Shown here: piece after piece, positions 23,984 to 31,744 of the stretch
How positions within the stretch are numbered: the first letter of the stretch is position 1
How the letters are laid out: every line of letters starts with the position of its first letter
From: Mucilaginibacter yixingensis
GTDB lineage: Bacteria; Bacteroidota; Bacteroidia; Sphingobacteriales; Sphingobacteriaceae
DNA length: 64,000 nucleotides
NCBI RefSeq assembly: GCF_041080815.1
Contig: NZ_CP160205.1
Coordinates: 3,472,001 to 3,536,000 of the forward strand
Direction of reading: 5' to 3'
Made by a program: the position numbers and the translations under genes
The notes under the pieces: model-generated
What the model saw: the letters and a program-made list of their open reading frames with translations, nothing else
Databases searched by the model: none
Told to the model about the DNA's origin: nothing

Positions 23984-24211
23984 TTACATACCCAGACCAA
24001 CAGTGCCCTCTAACGCGCCGCGGCCTTCTGCACCCTGGTGCAGGTCGGCTAAGCTGCCGTCTTTGTGCAGCACTTTGTAATCCCGGTCTCTGTTAGGAGC
24101 AAGATGTGGTTTCTTCTCCTCTTCATTGTTCGCCTGCGGATTGGTGTTACCCTCCCGCTGCTCTTTGTTGCTCCCTTGGTCTTTATTTGGAGCATTATTT
24201 TTATTTTCCAT
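23984..24211 (-). CDS. Small disordered hydrophilic protein, unknown function
   Basis: A 75-residue protein, MENKNNAPNKDQGSNKEQRE at its start, rich in Asn, Lys, Glu, Gln and Asp and nearly free of hydrophobic residues until the tail (DYKVLHKDGSLADLHQGAEG, then a Gly-rich end). The ATG at 24211 is preferred because GGAAAGGAG stands just ahead of it, an unusually strong ribosome-binding site for this phylum. Not recognised as a known family; low-complexity composition recalls stress-linked small proteins, which is only an impression. First residues MEN-N resemble those of the next protein upstream. Confidence 0.55.
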   Translation of the reverse strand: MENKNNAPNKDQGSNKEQREGNTNPQANNEEEKKPHLAPNRDRDYKVLHKDGSLADLHQGAEGRGALEGTVGLGM

Positions 24212-24316
24212 GATGGTACTCCTTTCCGGCCTCACAAAATCGCCTTAGATAAGGACGATCTGCTATTATAACGTAAACAGCCGGTTAATTGTGTGAGGTC
24301 AGCTGAATTTAATTAG

Positions 24317-24613
24317 TTATATACCCTCTGTGCCAGGTTCATGCCCTACCATCCTACCTGTAGTACGGCCTTGCTTACGGCTCTCAAAATCAGTTTTAGC
24401 ACGCCCTACCGATGGAAACTCCTCGGCCTTTGGAGGGGTTACATCATTACGCTCGCTGAAAGACGGATCATTTGATTTATCCTGCTCATTCAACTCCGGC
24501 TCATGCGGATACAGGTTCTCCTGATCTGACTTATGTTTCCTGTTAGGTTGAGGTTGCTGCTTGTCTTCGGGAAAGCGATTTGGCTTGTTGTTTCCCATAT
24601 TTCTGTTTTCCAT
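24317..24613 (-). CDS. Small disordered hydrophilic protein, unknown function
   Basis: A 98-residue protein beginning MENRNMGNNKPNRFPEDKQQ, rich in Pro, Asn, Lys, Glu and Asp, with later SVGRAKTDFESRKQGRTTGR and a short Gly/Glu end. No membrane segment, no signal peptide, no recognised domain; predicted to be unfolded. The N-terminus is similar in style to the 75-residue protein 105 bp downstream, so the two may be paralogues that share little beyond composition. Both lie in a minus-strand row with an acidic 68-residue protein. Confidence 0.5.
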   Translation of the reverse strand: MENRNMGNNKPNRFPEDKQQPQPNRKHKSDQENLYPHEPELNEQDKSNDPSFSERNDVTPPKAEEFPSVGRAKTDFESRKQGRTTGRMVGHEPGTEGI

Positions 24614-24633
24614 GGCTTGTTTGTTTTATTTAT

Positions 24634-24840
24634 CTATTCATCGAGTACGTCGCCTTCATCATCTTCGTACTCGTCTTCATCTTCTGTATCAAAATCTTCC
24701 ATATCATCGCCGGCATCCCAATCATCGTCATTACCAGAATGGCGATCAGTAATACCTGATGTTTGATCCAGATCATCGTCGTCTTCATCGCTGAAACGAT
24801 CATCCTCATCGTCCCAGTCTGTGTCTTTAGGGTTTAGCAT
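24634..24840 (-). CDS. Very acidic 68-residue protein, unknown function
   Basis: About half of the residues are Asp or Glu (36 of 68 by count), with runs such as DDEDDRFSDEDDDD and EDEDEYEDDEG; three tryptophan/phenylalanine anchors are spread between them. Such proteins can act as DNA mimics, chaperone-like or metal-binding buffers, but nothing in the sequence decides. The reading frame is intact, starts with ATG at 24840 and lies 20 bp upstream of the 98-residue gene, so co-transcription of the three small genes is likely. Confidence 0.5.
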   Translation of the reverse strand: MLNPKDTDWDDEDDRFSDEDDDDLDQTSGITDRHSGNDDDWDAGDDMEDFDTEDEDEYEDDEGDVLDE

Positions 24841-24920
24841 GATACTGTTGTTTTAAATTATTAATTAAATAACCATCGGTTTAAATCAATTGTTTTCCAA
24901 AAACTTCCTTTTAAACCATC

Positions 24921-25040
24921 TTGTCGTTTCGACCAACGGGAGAACTACTCTCTTGAACGAAGTGAAAAAATCTTAGCCCCTATGCTTACGCTACGACTGG
25001 CTTATCAGTCGCAGCGATTTTTCCTCACCCTAACGCTCAA
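24921..25040. repeat. Family A-like diverged repeat
   Basis: TTGTCGTTTCGACC at the left and the internal AAAAAATCTTAGCCCC / GCGATTTTTCCTC facing segments resemble the element at 20.3 kb. Lies in the 276-bp gap between the acidic-protein gene and the cysteine desulfurase terminator; no gene seen. Confidence 0.45.
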
Positions 25041-25080
25041 AAACAAGAAAGGCGCTCTATCGAGCGCCTTTCTTGTTTTA
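25041..25080. terminator. Terminator downstream of the cysteine desulfurase
   Basis: Long perfect stem AAACAAGAAAGGCGCTC / GAGCGCCTTTCTTGTTT with a TAT-type loop. Symmetric, so it can end transcription from either side. Confidence 0.88.
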
Positions 25081-25116
25081 TATCTTTCGGTCTTCCGGTC
25101 TTCCCGACTTTCGGAC

Positions 25117-26259
25117 TCACAAGGCATTCACTGTACAAATATCCTTCACCTTGGCTACCGCGTAGTCAATATCTTCTTTGGTATTGAATTTAGAGAACGA
25201 AAAACGTACCGATGGCCTTGACGGACTGGCGCCAATGGCCGTTAACACATGCGAGCCAATGTTTGTGCCCGAGCTGCAGGCGCTACCGCCGGATGCTGAG
25301 ATACCGGCGATATCCAGATTAAAAAGCAACATATCGCCCAGATCCAACTCCGGGAACGCTACGTTAAGCACCGTGTAGAGGCTCTTATCAGCGTCTGTTT
25401 CACCGTTAAAGCCAATGCCGGGTACCTGAGCTTCCAATTGTTCTTTCATGTAGCTCTTGAGGCCCTGGATATACTCACGGTGTTGTTCCATTTCGGCGTA
25501 GCAAATCTCCAAAGCTTTTGCCAGACCGACAATGCCATAAATATTTTCGGTACCGCCACGCATATTACGTTCTTGGGCGCCACCATAAATCATTGGGTTG
25601 ATTTTTACCTTGTGATTTACATAAATAAAGCCAACACCTTTCGGTCCGTGAAATTTATGGGCAGCACAGGTGATGAAATGCACTTTCAGCTTGCTCAGAT
25701 CATGCACAAAATGGCCCATGGTCTGCACCGTATCACAGTGAAAAATGGCGTTGTATTGCTCGCAGATGTCGCCTACGCGTTCAATATCTGTCATGGTGCC
25801 AATCTCGTTATTGGCGTGCATCAGCGATACAAAGGTTCTATCATGGCTCTGCAGCAACTGCTCCAGATGCTCATAGCTGATGTTGCCTTTATGGTCTACA
25901 TCAACAAAGCTAAGCGTAATGGCGCCGGTTTTCTCCATTGCCTCGAGGGTATGAATTACCGCATGATGCTCCAATTTGCTGGTGATGGCATGTTTAATGC
26001 CCAGATCAATAATACCGCAGCGAATGGCCATATTATCGGCCTCGGTGCCACCCGATGTAAAAAAGATCTCGGCCGGCGATGTGCGCAGCAACAAGGCCAC
26101 CGTTTTACGGGCCTTCTCAATCAACGAGCGCGCCTCACGGCCATGACCATGTATGGACGACGGATTGCCGTAACAGCTCTCCATCACTTTATACATTTCT
26201 TTCAGCACCTCGGGGTCTACGGGTGTGGTGGCGGCATTATCTAAATAAACACGTGGCAT
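25117..26259 (-). CDS. Cysteine desulfurase (NifS/IscS family)
   Basis: A 380-residue PLP enzyme. VYLDNAATTPVDPEVLKEM is the N-terminal signature, FTSGGTEADNMAI binds PLP phosphate, CAAHKFHGPKGVGFIYV carries the Schiff-base lysine, RGGTENIYGIVGLAKAL follows, and ASGGSACSSGTNIGSHVL holds the mobile catalytic cysteine loop. It removes sulfur from cysteine for Fe-S clusters or tRNA thiolation. No iscU or suf genes are adjacent, so the acceptor is open. The ATG at 26259 begins MPRVYLDNAATTP; upstream in-frame residues to 26343 cross the promoter and are rejected. Confidence 0.93.
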   Translation of the reverse strand: MPRVYLDNAATTPVDPEVLKEMYKVMESCYGNPSSIHGHGREARSLIEKARKTVALLLRTSPAEIFFTSGGTEADNMAIRCGIIDLGIKHAITSKLEHHAVIHTLEAMEKTGAITLSFVDVDHKGNISYEHLEQLLQSHDRTFVSLMHANNEIGTMTDIERVGDICEQYNAIFHCDTVQTMGHFVHDLSKLKVHFITCAAHKFHGPKGVGFIYVNHKVKINPMIYGGAQERNMRGGTENIYGIVGLAKALEICYAEMEQHREYIQGLKSYMKEQLEAQVPGIGFNGETDADKSLYTVLNVAFPELDLGDMLLFNLDIAGISASGGSACSSGTNIGSHVLTAIGASPSRPSVRFSFSKFNTKEDIDYAVAKVKDICTVNAL

Positions 26260-26306
26260 CTCTAATGAGTGAATTTTGAAGGAGTGAAGGAATGAATATA
26301 TCTCGA

Positions 26307-26314
26307 CAAAATTA
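26307..26314 (-). promoter_or_regulatory. Candidate promoter box for the cysteine desulfurase
   Basis: TAATTTTG on the minus strand (26314 to 26307), 47 bp before the chosen ATG. A -33 element is not convincing. Confidence 0.45.
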
Positions 26315-26398
26315 ATATGATGCAAACAAATACCAGTCATCATATCATCAGGATCATAAAAGCTATGCTAATTGATCAAGACTAAATATTAAAAACCT

Positions 26399-26523
26399 GT
26401 CATTGCGAGCAGGGCCTGTGATGGCGGCTGAGCGCGAAGCAATCTCGTCGTATGTAATAACCCCACGCGACGAGATTGCTTCGTCTCCCCAATTCCCATT
26501 CCCTTGCCGTTCCTCGCAATGAC
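26399..26523. repeat. Family A inverted repeat (copy 3)
   Basis: Outer ends GTCATTGCGAG (26399-26409) and CTCGCAATGAC (26513-26523) are exact complements; inner GCGAAGCAATCTCGTCG (26434-26450) faces CGACGAGATTGCTTCG (26468-26483). Closely related to copy 1 at 5.2 kb, including the CGTCG inner subtype. Confidence 0.88.
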
Positions 26524-26568
26524 AATTTGGGCTTTATATCTTCACATTCATGAACCCAACTACTTAAC

Positions 26569-27957
26569 CTAGGCCAGCTGCAAAATCTCCTTGATATCGC
26601 TGATGATCTTATTGGCCAGATTATTGGCAACAGTTTCAGAGTTTCCTTCAGAGTAGATCCTGATGATAGGCTCAGTATTTGAGCGACGCAGGTGTACCCA
26701 CTCTTTATCAAACTCTATTTTCAAACCATCAATGGTTGAGTAAGGCTGTTTTTTATACTTCTCTTCTACTTGTTTCAGCAAGCTGTCAATATCCATCTCT
26801 GGCGTAAGCGTGATCTTATTTTTAGAGATGAAATAGTTAGGATAGCTGTTTTTCAACATCGATACCGGCTTGCCGTATTTGGCCAGATGGGTTAAAAACA
26901 AGGCAATACCCACCAGCGCGTCACGACCGTAGTGCGATTCTGGGTAGATTACCCCACCGTTACCCTCGCCACCTATAATGGCGTTGGTTTCTTTCATTTT
27001 GTTTACTACGTTCACCTCGCCTACGGCCGCAGCATTGTACTGGGCACCGGCTCTCTCGGTCACATCGCGCAGGGCACGGGTTGACGATAAGTTGCTTACC
27101 GTATTACCCGGCGTGTGCTTCATTACATAATCGGCAACAGCTACCAGGGTATATTCTTCGCCAAACATGTTACCGTCTTCGCAAACAAAGCAAAGGCGAT
27201 CCACGTCAGGGTCTACCGCTATGCCCAGGTTAGCGTTTTTACTTACTACCTCTTTGCTCAAAGCGGTCAGATTCTCTGGCAGTGGCTCCGGGTTATGCGG
27301 AAATTTACCATCTGGCTCACAATACAACTGGTGCACAGTTTTCACACCCAGGGCCGATAACAGCGCGGGCACAAAAATGCCGCCTGTAGAGTTTACGCAA
27401 TCAATCACCACCTTGAAATCAGCTTTGGCAATGGCAGCTTTATCTACCAGTGGCAGGGCTAAAACGTGATCTATATGTTTTTGCAGATAAGTGTCGTCAT
27501 ACCTTACCTGGCCTAAATCGTTTACATCAGCATAGGTAAAATCGCTGCGCTCGGCAATATCCAGCACCTCTTTGCCATCGGCATCACTGATAAACTCGCC
27601 CGCGGCGTTCAGCAATTTCAGTGCGTTCCATTGTTTAGGGTTATGGCTGGCGGTAAGAATAATACCACCGGCAGCCTGCTCCAACGGAACCGCAATCTCT
27701 ACCGTAGGGGTAGTAGATAAGCCCAGATCAACCACATCAATACCCAAACCCTGCAGCGTACCGGTTACCAGGCTGCTCACCATAGCGCCAGAGATGCGGG
27801 CATCTCTACCGATAACGATTTTTTTAAGACCTGTTTTATTGACCGCCCATGTGCCATAGGCCGATGTGAATTTTACAATATCTAAAGGTGTTAAACCTTC
27901 GCCGGCTGCGCCGCCTATTGTTCCCCGTATTCCGGATATAGATTTAATGAGTGTCAA
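26569..27957 (-). CDS. glmM: Phosphoglucosamine mutase (phosphohexomutase family)
   Basis: A 462-residue alpha-D-phosphohexomutase. IKSISGIRGTIGG at the N-terminus, the catalytic serine loop GGIILTASHNPKQWNALKLL (phosphoserine), the metal-binding DPDVDRLCFV and the sugar-binding GGEGNGGVIYPESHYGRD are all in order, and the C-terminal HLRRSNTEPIIRIYSE binds phosphate. It interconverts glucosamine 6- and 1-phosphate for UDP-GlcNAc; phosphomannomutase activity is possible in this family. The start appears to be TTG at 27957: upstream of it the frame hits a stop with no ATG, and the next ATG would remove the N-terminal domain. Confidence 0.88.
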   Translation of the reverse strand: MTLIKSISGIRGTIGGAAGEGLTPLDIVKFTSAYGTWAVNKTGLKKIVIGRDARISGAMVSSLVTGTLQGLGIDVVDLGLSTTPTVEIAVPLEQAAGGIILTASHNPKQWNALKLLNAAGEFISDADGKEVLDIAERSDFTYADVNDLGQVRYDDTYLQKHIDHVLALPLVDKAAIAKADFKVVIDCVNSTGGIFVPALLSALGVKTVHQLYCEPDGKFPHNPEPLPENLTALSKEVVSKNANLGIAVDPDVDRLCFVCEDGNMFGEEYTLVAVADYVMKHTPGNTVSNLSSTRALRDVTERAGAQYNAAAVGEVNVVNKMKETNAIIGGEGNGGVIYPESHYGRDALVGIALFLTHLAKYGKPVSMLKNSYPNYFISKNKITLTPEMDIDSLLKQVEEKYKKQPYSTIDGLKIEFDKEWVHLRRSNTEPIIRIYSEGNSETVANNLANKIISDIKEILQLA

Positions 27958-27980
27958 AGCGTATCTGTATTTGTTGTTGT

Positions 27981-28011
27981 CAAAAGTAAAATATTATATC
28001 ATGCCCTCCAA
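27981..28011 (-). promoter_or_regulatory. Promoter of glmM
   Basis: On the minus strand TTG (28011-28009), 20-base spacer, TACTTTTG (27988-27981). Leader of about 17 bases to the TTG start. Confidence 0.6.
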
Positions 28012-28049
28012 TGGCATTTATTCAACGTTTTTTAGGGTGTTTTATTTGG

Positions 28050-28057
28050 TATATTTG
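28050..28057 (+). promoter_or_regulatory. Candidate promoter box for the PAP2 phosphatase gene
   Basis: TATATTTG matches TAnnTTTG, 18 bp before the ATG at 28076. It supports the short start rather than the longer frame that overlaps glmM. Confidence 0.55.
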
Positions 28058-28075
28058 CCGGCCTGCGCAAATTTT

Positions 28076-28639
28076 ATGCCGCCATACCTGCTCCATATAG
28101 ATCAACGTGTGTTCCGTTTCATTAACAGCGGACTCTCAAATTCGTTTTTTGACTGGATAATGCCCTACATGCGCTTGCCGCAGTTCTGGATTCCGGTTTA
28201 CGTTTTCATTTTTGTTTTTTGCCTCTGGCGATACAAAAAGCAGGGACTGATCATCATTCTGCTGCTGCTAGCCACTTTTGCCGTTGCCGATTTTGGCAGC
28301 GCCAGCATAGTAAAACCCCTGGTGCACCGGGTAAGGCCTTGTAACGATCCGGCAATGGCGCCGTACTTAATCAGCCGGGTACCTTGTGGTACGGGGTATA
28401 GTTTCCCGTCGTCGCACGCATCTAATCATTTTGCTATTTCGGTTTTCCTGATCATAATATTCCATCGCCGCTGGCGCTGGATCTGGTTTTGGGCGCTGTT
28501 GTGGGCCGCAACCGTTTGCTTTGCGCAGATGTATGTGGGCGTGCACTACCCTATTGACATTTTGACAGGAGCCCTTTATGGCACGATGGTTGGGTACCTG
28601 TTCAGTCTGGTGCATAAAAAATATCAACCACCTGTATAA
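28076..28639 (+). CDS. PAP2-family membrane phosphatase
   Basis: A 187-residue membrane protein with about five helices. The acid-phosphatase motifs are KPLVHRVRP (K-x6-RP), the PSSHASNH version of PSGH, and YVGVHYPIDILTG with the third-motif His and Asp; the usual Ser-Arg before the third motif is Ala-Gln here. Family members dephosphorylate lipid pyrophosphates such as undecaprenyl pyrophosphate or phosphatidic acid. The start at 28076 gives MPPYLLHIDQRVF; a frame extending back to 27866 would overlap glmM antisense and is rejected. The ZIP transporter gene follows after 5 bp and is probably co-transcribed. Confidence 0.85.
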   Translation: MPPYLLHIDQRVFRFINSGLSNSFFDWIMPYMRLPQFWIPVYVFIFVFCLWRYKKQGLIIILLLLATFAVADFGSASIVKPLVHRVRPCNDPAMAPYLISRVPCGTGYSFPSSHASNHFAISVFLIIIFHRRWRWIWFWALLWAATVCFAQMYVGVHYPIDILTGALYGTMVGYLFSLVHKKYQPPV

Positions 28640-28644
28640 TCTTA

Positions 28645-29367
28645 ATGGCCGCCTGGAAAACCATCATACTCTTTTTAGCTGCATTTGGCGGCGGATTGGG
28701 TGTATTTCTGTTCAAAAGCAGTAATCACCGTAGCCTCAAACTCGTATTAGCATTTAGCGGCGCCTATCTTTTTGGCATTACGGTACTGCACCTGATACCT
28801 GACGCCTACCATGGCAATGACAACCTGGTTGGCGTGTTTATATTGGCAGGTTTTCTGTTCCAGATCATCTTAGAGCAATTTTCTGACGGAATTGAGCACG
28901 GGCACATCCATAAACACTCGCATACGCATGACCATGCGGTATTCCCTCTGGGTATTATGGTAAGCCTGTGTTTGCATGCCTTTTTAGAGGGTATGCCCCT
29001 GGCACAGGGCCGTCAGGACGAATTATTATATGGTATTGCCCTGCACCACATCCCGGCGGCATTTGCGCTGGGCAGCGTGCTGGTTGCCAATCATCACTCA
29101 AAAAAGGCGACGGTGTTCTACCTGTTCTTGTTTGCGGTGATGGCTCCTGCCGGTTATTTCTTCAGTTCCGGATTAAGCAGCGGTGGTATTGGTAACCTGC
29201 AACAATACTTTAGCCGCATTATGGGTGTGGTGATTGGTATCTTCCTGCATATCTCTACCGTAATCCTGTTTGAATCAAGCGAGGATCATAAGTTTAATAC
29301 CCGTAAAACAATTGCAGTAGTGCTGGGAATGGGGATTGCGCTGGCGATGTTTTTTGGGAATGTGTAG
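28645..29367 (+). CDS. ZIP-family metal transporter
   Basis: A 240-residue protein with about seven to eight hydrophobic helices and a histidine-rich cytoplasmic loop (HGHIHKHSHTHDH, residues about 85-97). LHAFLEGMPLAQG and LHHIPAAFALGSVLV are the helix 4 and 5 motifs of ZIP transporters whose His/Glu residues bind zinc in transit. It should import Zn2+ or a related divalent metal. It follows the PAP2 gene by 5 bp and ends facing marR across a nested repeat that contains no gene. Confidence 0.88.
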   Translation: MAAWKTIILFLAAFGGGLGVFLFKSSNHRSLKLVLAFSGAYLFGITVLHLIPDAYHGNDNLVGVFILAGFLFQIILEQFSDGIEHGHIHKHSHTHDHAVFPLGIMVSLCLHAFLEGMPLAQGRQDELLYGIALHHIPAAFALGSVLVANHHSKKATVFYLFLFAVMAPAGYFFSSGLSSGGIGNLQQYFSRIMGVVIGIFLHISTVILFESSEDHKFNTRKTIAVVLGMGIALAMFFGNV

Positions 29368-29370
29368 TTG

Positions 29371-29561
29371 ATTTCGGAATTCGGATGTTCGATTTCGGAT
29401 TTATATTCAAATTGTCATTCTGAGCGATAGCGAAGAATCTCTAAGGATAAGTTACACATTATCTCATACCAACAGAGATGCTTCGTTCCTCAGCATGACA
29501 AATTGGGAGATTATGGGTGGTACTGCTGTAATTCCGAAATCGAACATCCGAATTTCGAAAT
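29371..29561. repeat. Composite element: family B arms enclosing a family A-like repeat
   Basis: Outer family B arms 29371-29401 and 29531-29561 are reverse complements at 29 of 31 positions (core TTCGGATGTTCGATTTCGG). Inside them AATTGTCATTCTGAG (29410-29424) pairs with CTCAGCATGACAATT (29490-29504) at 14 of 15. The whole unit fills the space between the ends of the convergent ZIP and marR genes (3 bp and 4 bp away). Confidence 0.88.
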
Positions 29562-29565
29562 CATC

Positions 29566-30018
29566 CTATCCTCTCAGCTTATCCAGCAAATCGCTCAACA
29601 AGCCGGCTTCTTCTTCGGTAAGGTTATCTTTGAAAAGATCTGAGGCTTTGAATTCCTGATCCATAATGGCGAGGATTTTCAAGCCTTCTTCGCTGATGCG
29701 GATATCTACGGCTCTGCGGTCTTTGTTATTGGTACAGCGCGATACCATGCCCTTCTGCACCAGGCGATCTACAATGCGCGAGGCATCAGACATCTTGTCG
29801 ATCATGCGTTCTTTCAGCAGGTTTACAGTCGCCGGGTTAGGGTATTGCCCACGCAGGATGCGCAAAATATTGAACTGCTGACTGGTGAGGTTGTACCGCT
29901 CAAACACCTCACGGCTCACATTGCTTATCCAGCTGTAAGTGTAATTAATGTTTACGATAACTTTGTGGTAGTTATCCTCAAATTTGGTGTTTTGCTGAAT
30001 TGCTTCCTCTATTTTCAT
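29566..30018 (-). CDS. MarR-family transcriptional regulator
   Basis: A 150-residue winged-helix regulator. LTSQQFNILRILRGQYPN is helix 2/3, VNLLKERMIDKMSDASRIVD contains the recognition helix, and the wing is RCTNNKDRRAVDIRISEEG, with the conserved D-x-R-x pattern (DRR). C-terminal helices complete the dimer. Ligand and targets are unknown. The ATG at 30018 gives MKIEEAIQQN; seven more residues are possible upstream. Last gene of a minus-strand run after DUF5522 (21 bp away), so it may be co-expressed with the ybbR-coaE-MBL genes. Confidence 0.85.
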   Translation of the reverse strand: MKIEEAIQQNTKFEDNYHKVIVNINYTYSWISNVSREVFERYNLTSQQFNILRILRGQYPNPATVNLLKERMIDKMSDASRIVDRLVQKGMVSRCTNNKDRRAVDIRISEEGLKILAIMDQEFKASDLFKDNLTEEEAGLLSDLLDKLRG

Positions 30019-30039
30019 TGCAGTATACCCCCTACGCAA

Positions 30040-30219
30040 TCAATCGCCGTTGCGCTGATCGTCGTTAGCGTTTAGTTTAGTTCCCTTAGGTTTACCATAA
30101 TCCCATGGACAATGCAGGCATTTGTTCTTGCAGCAATAGCCGCGATTTAGATGATACTCCCTGGTAAATACAAAGTTACCATCTTCATTGATATAATAAT
30201 CAATATTTTCTTGTAGCAT
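30040..30219 (-). CDS. DUF5522-like small cysteine-rich protein (59 residues)
   Basis: A short frame on the minus strand from ATG at 30219 to TGA at 30040. It encodes MLQENIDYYINEDGNFVF and then REYHLNRGYCCKNKCLHCPW followed by DYGKPKGTKLN. The C-C-x3-C-x2-C cluster with HCPW is the mark of the DUF5522 family found in many Bacteroidota; a metal site is plausible. The ATG overlaps the TGA of the MBL nuclease gene by one base (TGATG), good evidence that it is translated. Function unknown. Confidence 0.8.
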   Translation of the reverse strand: MLQENIDYYINEDGNFVFTREYHLNRGYCCKNKCLHCPWDYGKPKGTKLNANDDQRNGD

Positions 30220-31157
30220 CAGCCCAGAGTTTTAACAAAAATACTATTCCTGAAATGTGTAGCCAAATATTTGCCCTCGCCATGCAGTGTCCATACCTGT
30301 TTGGGCTGCATCCTTTCTATCACCAGTAAAATATCGTTCCAGTCGGCATGATCTGAAATAACCAACGTGTCCTGGCTATTTACCTGTAGATGCTGCCACC
30401 CAGAAGCAAACAGGCGTTTAACGCCCACGGCATTAAAATAACTATCGAAGGTAAACGGCGGAACGATGTACACATACTCATCCTGCTGTTTCATAGCCTT
30501 GCGATTATACAACTCGTACCTGCCCAGCTTAAAATCGGCATCTTCATAAACCTTGCAAAGCGGCATAATGCGGTGATGCACCAGCACTTTTTTCTGCGGC
30601 GCATGCGCGTTGATAAGCTGAATGATCCGCTGACTTTTACCCAGGCCGTAAGCACCCAGCAGGATATTTATCTTAATATCATTTAGTTTTTTGATCTCCT
30701 CCACCGGATCGGGGTGCAGGTTTTCTGGACGAGCGAAAGTACTTTCTGTGATCAGTACGTCAGCCTGGGCAAACTCGTAAGGCTCGCAGGTGGCATCGGT
30801 TTGCAATTTAAAATCGCCGGTGTAAAGGTAGCTGATGCCCTCATATTCCATTAAAATCTGCGCCGAGCCAAGGATATGCCCTGCGGGGATAAATGTTATA
30901 TCTACCTTCCCTACCTTAAACTTTTGCTGATAGCCTGCTATGTTAAATACCTTTCCGGCATTTTTACCATAACGGATGTGCATAAACTGGCGCGTGCTTT
31001 CGGTACAGAAGATTTCGTTATTGCCTGATACGGCATGATCGCCGTGGGCGTGGGAGATCACGGCCGTTTTTACCGGTTGCTGGGGGTCAAGGTAGAAATC
31101 GCCATAAGGGCAGTACAGTCCGTTGGCGTTGAAATGTACAAAATCGTCTAAAATCAT
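30219..31157 (-). CDS. MBL-fold nuclease-like protein (exonuclease family)
   Basis: A 312-residue metallo-beta-lactamase fold protein. The metal motif HAHGDHA lies near residues 36-42, with GHILGSAQIL, YTGDFKLQ and a late ISDHADW, the set found in beta-CASP-type nucleases such as CPSF73/RNase J relatives and the putative mRNA 3'-end-processing exonuclease family. No beta-CASP insertion of full size is obvious, so the substrate (DNA or RNA) is open. It overlaps coaE by 4 bp at its start and DUF5522 by 1 base at its stop, making a tightly coupled set. Confidence 0.8.
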   Translation of the reverse strand: MILDDFVHFNANGLYCPYGDFYLDPQQPVKTAVISHAHGDHAVSGNNEIFCTESTRQFMHIRYGKNAGKVFNIAGYQQKFKVGKVDITFIPAGHILGSAQILMEYEGISYLYTGDFKLQTDATCEPYEFAQADVLITESTFARPENLHPDPVEEIKKLNDIKINILLGAYGLGKSQRIIQLINAHAPQKKVLVHHRIMPLCKVYEDADFKLGRYELYNRKAMKQQDEYVYIVPPFTFDSYFNAVGVKRLFASGWQHLQVNSQDTLVISDHADWNDILLVIERMQPKQVWTLHGEGKYLATHFRNSIFVKTLG

Positions 31158-31744
31158 CCGGCCATGGTTAAGTATTGCTGGTGCAGTTTTAACACCTGCG
31201 GGATAACCAATTGCTGGCCATCGTTCACAATCAGATCATCGGCCATGGCTATTTTTTTTTCTTCGGTAAACTGCTTGGCATTGCGGGCTTCGGCAGCTTC
31301 GCGCGGGATGCCATCGCGCTGTATCACGCGGTTTAGGCGCAGTTCAAGCGGCGCATCTATCATGATGGTGCGATCGCATTTTTTATAAGAGCCACTCTCA
31401 AAAAGCAGCGCTGCTTCTTTCATAATGTAAGGCGCATTTTGCACTGCCAGCCACTCATCAAAAGCGCGAAATACCGCCGGATGCACCAACGAGTTAAGCA
31501 CAGCCAGCTGTGCATCATCATTAAAAACAATGCCTGCAATATGTTTGCGGTTCAGCGTGCCATCTTCAAAATAAGCATCGTTGCCAAAAGCTTTTTTGAT
31601 ACCGGCAATCAATTCTGCATCGCGCACCATTACATTTTTTGCTTGTTCATCGGCATAAAAAACCGGAACGCCCAACAATTCAAACACCTTGCTTACCGTG
31701 GTTTTCCCCGAACCGATATTGCCGGTTATTCCTATTTTCAGCAT
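31154..31744 (-). CDS. coaE: Dephospho-CoA kinase
   Basis: A 196-residue P-loop kinase. GITGNIGSGKTTVSKVFELL is the Walker A and following helix, VFYADEQAKNVM is the CoA-side region, KEAALLFESG and VIQRDGIPREAAEARN (lid and adenine-binding) follow. It catalyses the last step of coenzyme A synthesis, phosphorylating the 3'-hydroxyl of dephospho-CoA. The ATG shares a base with the ybbR stop (TAATG) and its own 3' end overlaps the MBL gene by 4 bp. Confidence 0.95.
   Translation of the reverse strand: MLKIGITGNIGSGKTTVSKVFELLGVPVFYADEQAKNVMVRDAELIAGIKKAFGNDAYFEDGTLNRKHIAGIVFNDDAQLAVLNSLVHPAVFRAFDEWLAVQNAPYIMKEAALLFESGSYKKCDRTIMIDAPLELRLNRVIQRDGIPREAAEARNAKQFTEEKKIAMADDLIVNDGQQLVIPQVLKLHQQYLTMAG

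Noticed and set aside
27866..28075. N-terminal extension of the PAP2 gene
   Set aside because: It overlaps glmM on the opposite strand and stands before a TAnnTTTG promoter box at 28050, so the ATG at 28076 is preferred.
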